Assembly: GCA_019638185.1 (NCBI GenBank)
Contig: JAHBUH010000005.1
Location: 1 to 61,299 of the forward strand
DNA from: Leadbetterella sp.
GTDB taxonomy: Bacteria > Bacteroidota > Bacteroidia > Cytophagales > Spirosomataceae
DNA: 61,299 nucleotides
Direction of reading: 5' to 3'
In this document: one piece after another, positions 54,752 through 61,299 of the stretch
Numbering within the stretch: the stretch's first letter is position 1
Layout: each line of letters begins with the position of its first letter
Notes under the pieces: generated by a model
Database searches by the model: none
Told to the model about the DNA's origin: nothing
Seen by the model: only the letters and a program-made list of their open reading frames with translations
Made by a program: the position numbers and the translations under genes

Positions 54752-56188
54752 TCACCGTGTTTTAAAACCCAGCCCCAGCCGTCCTGAAAAATTACTGTCG
54801 AGGTAGGGATTACCGAACACCCAGCCGCGGGTTTTGTAGGATAGGTCGGCTATCAGCGACCACCTTTCCGTGAGGGCAAGCCGGGGCTGTATACCTGCAC
54901 TCATCCCAAACGCAGCTTTACGGGCAGCAAACAACTGGTCTTTGGGCTGAAGCCATCCGGCCAGCTGCAGGCCGGTGGTAAACCGCGCATTCTCCTTTCC
55001 GGCCAGGTTAAAATACTGCAGTTCCACGGCGGGGAGGGTGAGACTCTTGCTGCGGTTAACCCCCAGGCTGATCATCATTTGTCTTTTATGGATATCCAGG
55101 AAGAAATCACCGCCGGCAAAATACCCGAAGGAGGTAGGCACACTGCGCAGGGCAAAATTAAAAAAGTAGCCGGACCGGAGCTGCAGCCGGTTAATGCCTA
55201 CCAGGAAGGGCGACACAAAATTCAGGTATTGCAGGTTACCGGTTTCGCTTAGAAAGCGTTTCATTTCCGGTGTCAGATCCGTTTCTTTTACCGGGCGTTT
55301 AACGCCCAGGCCACCCGGCCAGGTACCCCGGGCTTCGTAGGGTTCATCCGGGGTAAATAAGTCATACACCCAGGCGGAGAAATCATAGCCGGTAAAATCC
55401 CGGGCCAGTATACTGTTCCTGTCGTGGACCATAATGCTGTCTGTAATGGCGTTAAACCTTTCCGTAAAAGGCAGGTTCACATAATTCACCGCGTGGAGCG
55501 TGCCCAGCAGAGAAAGACCCACCATGGGATAGGCGGTTTGCCGGAAGAAATTATCTTCGCGCATGCGTTGCAGGAAGCGATACTCGCCTTCCACTCCCGC
55601 TGCCGAAAGCCGCGCCTGGTCTGCCGGGAAATGTTTCTTCAGGTAGATAAGGTCTTCGTCTTTTACCTGCGTAACGGCGATGTCCAGCCCCTTGCCGAAA
55701 TTCCAGACTTCGTCATAGCTGTAAATATGCCGCGAAGACATTACCGAGCGGTGGAACTCTTCGTGCTGGAAGGCGTAGCCGTAAGGCAGCTTGATGGCCA
55801 GGTAATCGGTGCCCAGGGCGGTGATGTTGGCCAGCAGGCGGTTCAGGAGATACTTTTTGGTGTTTACGGGCTTTACCAGGCGGTTCCACAGGGCATTGTG
55901 CCCGTAATACAGGCTACCGTGCAGGTTACGCGCTATTTCAGTGGTCTGCGTCATGCTAAGGTTACGGTAAAATTTGCCGTAATGCTCCGCCTTTACCGTA
56001 CCCTTAAAAGGAATTTGGCCGTCAGCGGCCCGCAGGGCTTCCGCTTTGGCGGCATCGGTCATATAAGGCAGGTCCAGCAGGTGCAGGTTCCACTCGAAAG
56101 CGGGCCGCAGTGTGTCTTTTACGATGATTTGCCCATAGCCTTTTCCCAGGTACAGGGAAAAGACCATGAACAGCATAAGCTTTTTCAT
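54752..56188 (-). CDS. Exported protein with HExxH motif and C-terminal barrel-like region
   Basis: About 478 residues from the ATG at 56188, which opens directly into a signal peptide (KKLMLFMVFSLYLGKGYG); an in-frame ATG at 56215 adds 9 unlikely residues. The region around residue 142 reads FQHEEFHRSVMSS, an HExxH motif as in zinc peptidases, but no family-specific third ligand could be identified. From about residue 300 the sequence turns into alternating strands (LRSGYFFNFALRS, GRLGLGFKTR) like an outer-membrane barrel, and the last residues fit a barrel end. I do not recognise the family. A -7 box (minus strand TAATTTTG, 56220-56227) lies too close to the upstream ATG, supporting the later start. 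Confidence 0.72.
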   Translation of the reverse strand: MKKLMLFMVFSLYLGKGYGQIIVKDTLRPAFEWNLHLLDLPYMTDAAKAEALRAADGQIPFKGTVKAEHYGKFYRNLSMTQTTEIARNLHGSLYYGHNALWNRLVKPVNTKKYLLNRLLANITALGTDYLAIKLPYGYAFQHEEFHRSVMSSRHIYSYDEVWNFGKGLDIAVTQVKDEDLIYLKKHFPADQARLSAAGVEGEYRFLQRMREDNFFRQTAYPMVGLSLLGTLHAVNYVNLPFTERFNAITDSIMVHDRNSILARDFTGYDFSAWVYDLFTPDEPYEARGTWPGGLGVKRPVKETDLTPEMKRFLSETGNLQYLNFVSPFLVGINRLQLRSGYFFNFALRSVPTSFGYFAGGDFFLDIHKRQMMISLGVNRSKSLTLPAVELQYFNLAGKENARFTTGLQLAGWLQPKDQLFAARKAAFGMSAGIQPRLALTERWSLIADLSYKTRGWVFGNPYLDSNFSGRLGLGFKTR

Positions 56189-56326
56189 AAAATTGTAGTT
56201 AAGTAATAGTTTCATGGCACAAAATTATACCACAGGCAGGGAAATATGGTATTCATTTGTGCTGAAGTGTGGATTTTATGGGATGAATCATTCTCATCAC
56301 CCGGCAGGATCACAGGCCGTCAAAAC

Positions 56327-56357
56327 TTGTACAATAGCCTCTTATATCCTACATTTG
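56327..56357 (+). promoter_or_regulatory. Bacteroidota-type promoter of namZ
   Basis: TTG (56327-56329) and TACATTTG (56350-56357) are 20 bases apart. Transcription would start near 56364, about 46 bases before the ATG at 56410. Confidence 0.78.
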
Positions 56358-56409
56358 TTAGTTACGGGCTGTACCCCTGGTCAGTCTCCCGGTCCAAAAA
56401 ACATTAAAA

Positions 56410-57639
56410 ATGATACGAAATACGTCTTTATTCTTCTTAACTCTCCTGGTGATCAGTACCCTTAGCTGTACTGCACAAAATGCCTCATCCGGTAAAACAG
56501 CAAAGGATACACCGGAAATTATGACGGGCGCTGAACAGACTGAGAAATATGTTCCCTACCTGAAAGGGAAACGGGTTGGCCTGGTGGCTAACCAGAGCTC
56601 CATCATCGTTCAGAATAACATTGTAGACAGTTTACTGAGCCTGGGGGTGAATATTGTCAAAGTGTTTGGCCCGGAGCACGGTTTCCGGGGAAACGCCAGT
56701 AACGGGGCCGTGGTGCACGATGAAAAAGATGCCAAAACCGGTATCCCGATCATCTCCTTATACGGCAGGAACGAGAAGCCCACGAAAGAGCAGCTGGCGG
56801 GCATAGACCTTATGGTATTTGATATACAGGATGTGGGCTGCCGTTTCTATACCAATATCAATACCCTGGAACACGTGATGCAGGCCTGTTCGGAGAATAA
56901 CCTGGAATTAATGATCCTGGACCGGCCTAACCCTAACGGGTATGTGGTGGATGGCCCCGTAATGACGGATGACCGGTTCAGATCGGCCATTGGTATCCAT
57001 AAAATACCCATGACCCACGGCATGACCCTGGGGGAGTTTGCTCAATACCTTAACGGCGAGGGCTACCTTAAAAAGCCCTGCAAAATAAACATTGTCAAGG
57101 TGGCGAACTATAATCATGATATGCCTTACGTATTACCCCGGAATCCTTCACCGAACCTGAATACCCAGCAGGCGGTGCTGTTATTTCCCAGTTTATGTAT
57201 GTTTGAAGGCACCGCTATTAATGAAGGCCGGGGTACGTATATGCCCTTTACTATCTTAGGAGCACCGGCGTTAAAAGGGAAATACAGCTTTTCCTACCAG
57301 CCGGTGGCCATCCCCGGCATGAGTGAGCACCCTAATCACAAAGACGCGGTCTGTTACGGGCTGGACCTCCGGGAATATGACGTGAATGAGCTCCGGAAGA
57401 GGCGGCAGATTAATTTAGCCTGGGTGATAGAATTATACAATGCCTACCCGGATAAGGCTAAATTTTTCACACCGGGAAGGGCTAACCAGGATATTTCAGC
57501 ATTTGACCTGCGTATCGGCACGGATCAGTTAAGGAAACAGATTATAGCCGGCGTACCGGAAGCGGAGATCCGCAAAAGCTGGGAGCCGGGCTTGCAGGAA
57601 TTTAAAACTATCCGGGAAAAATACCTCCTGTACCCCTGA
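56410..57639 (+). CDS. namZ: Exo-beta-N-acetylmuramidase NamZ (DUF1343, GH171)
   Basis: A 409-residue lipoprotein (lipobox STLSC). The DUF1343 core is complete: GKRVGLVANQSSI, KVFGPEHGFRG with the catalytic-region glutamate and histidine, FDIQDVGCRFYTNINTLEHV, ILDRPNPNG and the late FEGTAINEGRGT. In this family the enzyme removes terminal N-acetylmuramic acid from peptidoglycan fragments, supporting cell-wall recycling in bacteria such as Tannerella and Bacillus. It has its own promoter. No muropeptide-recycling genes are immediately adjacent. Confidence 0.92.
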   Translation: MIRNTSLFFLTLLVISTLSCTAQNASSGKTAKDTPEIMTGAEQTEKYVPYLKGKRVGLVANQSSIIVQNNIVDSLLSLGVNIVKVFGPEHGFRGNASNGAVVHDEKDAKTGIPIISLYGRNEKPTKEQLAGIDLMVFDIQDVGCRFYTNINTLEHVMQACSENNLELMILDRPNPNGYVVDGPVMTDDRFRSAIGIHKIPMTHGMTLGEFAQYLNGEGYLKKPCKINIVKVANYNHDMPYVLPRNPSPNLNTQQAVLLFPSLCMFEGTAINEGRGTYMPFTILGAPALKGKYSFSYQPVAIPGMSEHPNHKDAVCYGLDLREYDVNELRKRRQINLAWVIELYNAYPDKAKFFTPGRANQDISAFDLRIGTDQLRKQIIAGVPEAEIRKSWEPGLQEFKTIREKYLLYP

Positions 57640-57788
57640 TCCGGGCAGTTCATTTTTATTATTGTGCAGTTCATCCGGATACAGTTGGGGGGAGGCATAG
57701 CGGGGCTTACCGCTGCTATTCCCCTCCGGAAAGCATCAAATACAGGCAGTTCAGGAAATTATACAATACAGATTTCTGAAAGAACGAT

Positions 57789-59069
57789 ATGAAAAAGAGA
57801 ATTGTGATCATAGGAGGCGGGTTCGGAGGGATGAACCTGGCCAGGAACCTGGCAGGCGCCGAGGGCATGGAGGTGGTGCTGGTAGACCGCAATAATTACA
57901 ATTACTTCCCGCCCCTCATTTACCAGGTGGCTTCGTCCTTTATAGCTCCGTCCAATATTAGTTACCCTTTCCGGAAAATGTTCCAGGGGAAAGATAATAT
58001 CCGCTTTTACCTGGGGAGCTTCCGGAGCGTGGATGTGGACCGCCGCATCGTCCATACCAGCGGCGGCAGCCTGGATTACGACTACCTGGTGCTGGCGCAG
58101 GGCACCCAAACCAACTACTTCGGGCTGCAGTCCATCCGTGAAAATGCCCTGCCCCTGAAGAATATTGATGATGCACTGAAAATCAGGAATACGATTCTCC
58201 GCCACATGGAGCAGGCCTGCAGAACAGACGATGCCGTGGAAAGAAGAAAGCTCATGACCTTTGTGATAGCCGGCGGAGGCCCCACCGGAGTGGAGCTGTC
58301 GGGCATGCTTTCAGAAATGAACCGGTATATCCGTACCAAAGACTACCCTGAATTACGGGATGACCCCATGCACATTTACCTGGTAGACGCCGCCCATACC
58401 CTGCTGGGTACCATGCGCCGCAAATCACAGGAGGAGGCCCTGGCCGCGCTGTCTGACCTGGGGGTAAATATCCGGCTGTCGGTAGCCGTAAAAGACTTTA
58501 AGGAAGATACCGTGTACCTCTCTGATGATGAGCAGATCGCGGCCAAAACACTGGTGTGGGTTTCAGGCGTTATTGCCAATGAGGTCCGGGGTTTACCGCA
58601 GGAAGCCGTGGTGAGAAACCGGCGGATCGCTGTTAATGAATTTAACCGGGTGAAGGGAACCTCTGATGTCTTTGCCATCGGCGATATCTGCTACCAGGAT
58701 ACGGATGCGGCCTTCCCTAACGGGCACCCGCAGATGGCGCAGGTGGCCATACAGCAGGGCATCTTATTAGCAAAGAACTTCAGGAAGATGATCAATGGGA
58801 AATCTCCCGTACCCTTTCATTACAAAGATAAAGGCAGTATGGCCATCATCAGTAAGTATAAAGCAGTGGCAGAATTACCGGTAGGCTTTTTCAGAGGATT
58901 TATAGCCTGGTGGCTATGGTTAGTGATCCATATATTGCCTATTGCGAGTTTTAAAAACAAAATAAAGCTGGTGTTTACCTGGTTATGGAATTTTATCTCC
59001 AATGACCCCACGCTGCGGCTGATCATTAATCCGCAGAAATCTACGGCAGAAAAGAAGGATAGCCAATAG
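57789..59069 (+). CDS. ndh: Type II NADH dehydrogenase (NAD(P)/FAD-dependent oxidoreductase)
   Basis: Passes electrons from NADH to quinone without proton pumping. The 426-residue protein has the FAD-binding VIIGGGFGGMNLARNL at the N-terminus, the NAD-binding FVIAGGGPTGVELSGML, VFAIGDICYQD near residue 300 and the AQVAIQQG quinone-side motif. The C-terminal 60 residues include a hydrophobic, tryptophan-rich segment (GFFRGFIAWWLWLVIHILPI) for membrane attachment. Single-gene unit. Confidence 0.92.
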   Translation: MKKRIVIIGGGFGGMNLARNLAGAEGMEVVLVDRNNYNYFPPLIYQVASSFIAPSNISYPFRKMFQGKDNIRFYLGSFRSVDVDRRIVHTSGGSLDYDYLVLAQGTQTNYFGLQSIRENALPLKNIDDALKIRNTILRHMEQACRTDDAVERRKLMTFVIAGGGPTGVELSGMLSEMNRYIRTKDYPELRDDPMHIYLVDAAHTLLGTMRRKSQEEALAALSDLGVNIRLSVAVKDFKEDTVYLSDDEQIAAKTLVWVSGVIANEVRGLPQEAVVRNRRIAVNEFNRVKGTSDVFAIGDICYQDTDAAFPNGHPQMAQVAIQQGILLAKNFRKMINGKSPVPFHYKDKGSMAIISKYKAVAELPVGFFRGFIAWWLWLVIHILPIASFKNKIKLVFTWLWNFISNDPTLRLIINPQKSTAEKKDSQ

Positions 59070-59180
59070 ACCGGCCCGCAGGCATTTCAGCAAGCAGGGG
59101 GCTTTAAAGCGTGCCTTATGGATGGTTTGAAAACTTATTTTACAGCACGCTTGTTGTGAATAACAGATGATCTTAATCGG

Positions 59181-60950
59181 ATGACGCAATATTATGATGA
59201 CCGGGCAGACCGGTACCTGTCTGAAACCACGCAGTTAAAGAAACGTTACGATACTTACAGCTTTTTCCGGCTGCTCCTGGCCTTAGCCATGATCAGCGCT
59301 CTCTATTTTACAATTGCTTCCGGCCACCGGGCCTACGGGGTGGTCTTCGCGGTACTGCTGGTGGTTTTTGTGCAATGTGTTAAAAAACACCGCTCTATCC
59401 TCTGGCAGAAGAGAATAGCTGAAAACCTGAGGACCATCAACAGGGAAGAATCCGACTTTCTTACCTCCGGGAAAAAGCCGTTTAACGATGGCGCCCGGTA
59501 CACCGACAGCTCCCATTTTTATACCTATGACCTGGATGTTTTCGGGCCGGATTCCCTTTTTCAGCACCTTAACCGCACCACCACCTACGTGGGCGAGGCA
59601 AAGCTGGCCCGCAGTCTGAACCGGCCTTACTCTGCTGAAGAAGTACTCCTGCGGCAGGAAGCCATAAAAGAGCTCAGCGCGGACGTGGAAGGCCGCCAGA
59701 GGGTATCGGCCCTGGGCAGGATGATGCAGGATAATGAAACCGGTTACCGCCAGTTACTGGCCTGGTCGGAAAACCGGGAAAATGCCGTGACCCGGCCCGT
59801 GATGATCCTGGCCTTTGTGCTGCCGGCCCTCTTTATTTTCACCCTCGGGGGTTTACTGGCCGGATGGATCACCTGGAAGTGGATGGTGGTGGCTTTTACG
59901 GCAAACCTCATGCTGACCGGTACCCAGCTGAAGAAAATTAAAAGCGAGCTGATTGACTCCGGGAATGTGGCGGAGATCATCCGGCATTATGGCCTCATCC
60001 TGGGTGCTATGGAAACCGGGCATTTCCGCTCCGCACTTTTAACGAAATGGCAGGAAACCCTGGGTCGCGATGACCGGAATACCGGTAAAAAACTGGAACA
60101 GCTCTCCAAATTTTTCCTGAAACTCCAGGGCATTAACTTTGACCTGGGCGCGCTGGCGCTGAACGGAACCGTGACCTACCACATCCATGCGTTGCGCTCG
60201 CTGCTGCAGTGGAAGCAGGCCCATGCGGCAGAGCTGCACAACTGGCTGGAAGTGATGGGAGAGATAGAAGCCCTGAACAGCTATGCTAATTTCGCCTTTA
60301 ATAACCCGGGCTATACCTACCCGGCCCTCACTCCGGACCTGGTGGTAGACTTTGAAGAAATGGGCCACCCGCTGATCCGGGACAATGCCCGGGTAGATAA
60401 CAGCATCCGCCTCACACCGGATAACTTTATGATCCTGACGGGCTCCAATATGTCCGGGAAGAGCACTTTCCTGCGGGCTCTGGGCGTAAACATGGTGCTG
60501 GCGGGTACCGGGGCGCCCGTGTGTGCGCAGCACGCCCGCGTACACCTGATGCCCGTGCTGGTGTCTATGCGGCAATCCGACTCCCTGAGCAGCGGGGAAT
60601 CCTATTTCTTTGCAGAAGTGAAACGCCTGAAAGCCATTATGGACCAGCTGGAACTACAGCCCTGCCTGGTGCTGCTGGATGAAATTTTGAGGGGCACAAA
60701 TTCTGACGACAAACAGTCAGGGACCATCGGCGTGATCAAGCGTATCATCTCCCGGCCCTCTTTAGGCGGGATAGCCACCCATGACCTGGCCGTCTGCCGC
60801 CTGACGGATGAATACCCTGACCGACTGGAAAATAAAAACTTTGAAGTGGAGATCGTTAACGGCGAGCTGGTGTTTGACTACAAGCTCCGTAGCGGCATCT
60901 GCCGGAATAAAAGCGCCACCTTCCTGATGAAGAAGATGGAGATCATTTAA
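59181..60950 (+). CDS. Membrane-anchored MutS-family ATPase
   Basis: A 589-residue MutS-like protein. The C-terminal ATPase domain is complete: Walker A GSNMSGKSTF, the SGESYFFAEVKRLKAI signature and Walker B LVLLDEILRGTNSDD, followed by GGIATHDLAV. The core lever domain precedes it, but the mismatch-recognition (FxE) domain is absent. Instead there are two N-terminal membrane helices (about residues 32-70) and two more near 210-245. This architecture is common in Bacteroidota; a DNA-repair role is doubtful and the true function is unknown. The stop overlaps the convergent neighbour by 8 bases. Confidence 0.9.
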   Translation: MTQYYDDRADRYLSETTQLKKRYDTYSFFRLLLALAMISALYFTIASGHRAYGVVFAVLLVVFVQCVKKHRSILWQKRIAENLRTINREESDFLTSGKKPFNDGARYTDSSHFYTYDLDVFGPDSLFQHLNRTTTYVGEAKLARSLNRPYSAEEVLLRQEAIKELSADVEGRQRVSALGRMMQDNETGYRQLLAWSENRENAVTRPVMILAFVLPALFIFTLGGLLAGWITWKWMVVAFTANLMLTGTQLKKIKSELIDSGNVAEIIRHYGLILGAMETGHFRSALLTKWQETLGRDDRNTGKKLEQLSKFFLKLQGINFDLGALALNGTVTYHIHALRSLLQWKQAHAAELHNWLEVMGEIEALNSYANFAFNNPGYTYPALTPDLVVDFEEMGHPLIRDNARVDNSIRLTPDNFMILTGSNMSGKSTFLRALGVNMVLAGTGAPVCAQHARVHLMPVLVSMRQSDSLSSGESYFFAEVKRLKAIMDQLELQPCLVLLDEILRGTNSDDKQSGTIGVIKRIISRPSLGGIATHDLAVCRLTDEYPDRLENKNFEVEIVNGELVFDYKLRSGICRNKSATFLMKKMEII

Positions 60951-61299
60951 AAATTTTACTGAAATTCGGTTTGGCCGGTTGCCGCTCAAAATACTGCAGG
61001 TTACTGATAGGGGATATCTTCACTGACGGGCTGTCAGCCGTAACATAAAACAGGTAAGCGCTGTTTACCCCTACGATCTTCGCCGATACCGAATCCGCGG
61101 AGCTGAAGACTAGTTTATCGTTAAACCGCAGTTCCTTCTTCTCAATAGATTCTGCTCTCTTTGCCCCCAGGCCCATATCCAGGCCCACGTAAAAGCTGAA
61201 AAGAAAGATGGAAAGAAAAACCACCAGGAGGTCCAGGGTCTTGCTTTCATTGCCCGGCCGGATGCGCAGCCACTTTTTCAGTTTTGCTTTCTTTTCAGG
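60943..61299 (-). CDS. Membrane protein of unknown function, 5' end outside window
   Basis: An open frame runs from the right edge to a TGA at 60943-60945. A GTG at 61224 exists, but the frame continues upstream without a stop (PEKKAKLKKWLRIRPGNES), so the start lies beyond base 61299. The visible 118 residues contain a basic stretch, one membrane helix (TLDLLVVFLSIFLFSFYVGL) and a soluble tail of beta character that faces the other side. No family recognised. Confidence 0.6.
   Translation of the reverse strand, partial: PEKKAKLKKWLRIRPGNESKTLDLLVVFLSIFLFSFYVGLDMGLGAKRAESIEKKELRFNDKLVFSSADSVSAKIVGVNSAYLFYVTADSPSVKISPISNLQYFERQPAKPNFSKIFK

Noticed and set aside
54752-56188. Calling the HExxH protein a metallopeptidase outright.
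   Set aside because: A five-residue motif can occur by chance; no third ligand or family match was seen, so it is reported only as an observation.
57691-57727. GC-rich hairpin after namZ as a terminator.
   Set aside because: The stem is interrupted (ggagg/cctcc and agcgg/ccgct with unpaired bases between) and no T-run follows; too weak to call.

Overview
The window reads as chromosomal DNA of a member of the Bacteroidota, most likely a Sphingobacteria/Chitinophaga-type soil or water bacterium. The signs are two TonB-dependent receptors of Bacteroidota type, family members largely confined to that phylum (DUF4494, DUF5686, DUF4403, DUF3570/DUF4266, PafA phosphatase, LytTR systems), no clear Shine-Dalgarno sequences, and promoters of the Bacteroidota form TTG-N19/20-TAnnTTTG, six of which (tRNA, acyltransferase, PPIase, thiamine receptor, NamZ and others noted below) can be read directly. 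The species cannot be named from sequence alone.

Layout. 1-1.26 kb: the end of an integrated element, with a tyrosine recombinase running off the left edge, a perfect hairpin, and the initiator tRNA-Met it probably targets. 1.3-8.5 kb: a TPR histidine kinase/NarL-type regulator pair, an orphan secreted protein, an SDR oxidoreductase, an MlaE/MlaF lipid ABC transporter pair and a stand-alone E2-type acyltransferase. 8.8-12.2 kb: an AT-richer three-gene glycan operon (GT87-like, GT2, polysaccharide deacetylase) followed by the decayed 3' end of a DUF5686 outer-membrane protein gene. 12.3-23.1 kb: housekeeping (YraN, LipB, dipeptide epimerase, META lipoprotein, PpiD-type PPIase, DUF4494, ROK sugar kinase, glycerate kinase, lysophospholipase-like hydrolase, EamA exporter, PyrH, Frr). 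23.2-29.4 kb: a TonB receptor and then a five-gene envelope redox operon (Rieske lipoprotein, thioredoxin-fold protein, ApbE flavin transferase, DUF4266 lipoprotein, DUF3570 outer-membrane protein) interrupted by a 128-bp palindromic repeat.

29.5-41.0 kb: a GT2 transferase convergent with a membrane-anchored SGNH protein, PafA alkaline phosphatase, patatin, hotdog thioesterase, histidine phosphatase, a LytS/LytTR two-component pair with a VOC protein, and a large tricorn-type protease. 41.2-42.0 kb: a wrecked AbiEi/AbiEii toxin-antitoxin locus in AT-rich DNA. 42.1-44.6 kb: a TPP-riboswitch-controlled TonB receptor, i.e. a thiamine uptake unit with its own promoter. 44.7-61.3 kb: membrane protein, MurB, DUF1684 operon; monomeric isocitrate dehydrogenase; a second, diverged copy of the palindromic repeat; DUF4403 lipoprotein; AI-2E family permease and DUF5009 acyltransferase; secreted TIM-barrel lipoprotein; frameshifted VOC gene; barrel protein with an HExxH motif; NamZ muramidase; type II NADH dehydrogenase; membrane-anchored MutS-like ATPase; and a membrane protein cut by the right edge.

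The most interesting items are the envelope redox operon whose flavin transferase lacks a signal peptide, the two related palindromic repeats, and the tRNA-fMet/integrase junction. No CRISPR array, rRNA or intact insertion sequence was seen.
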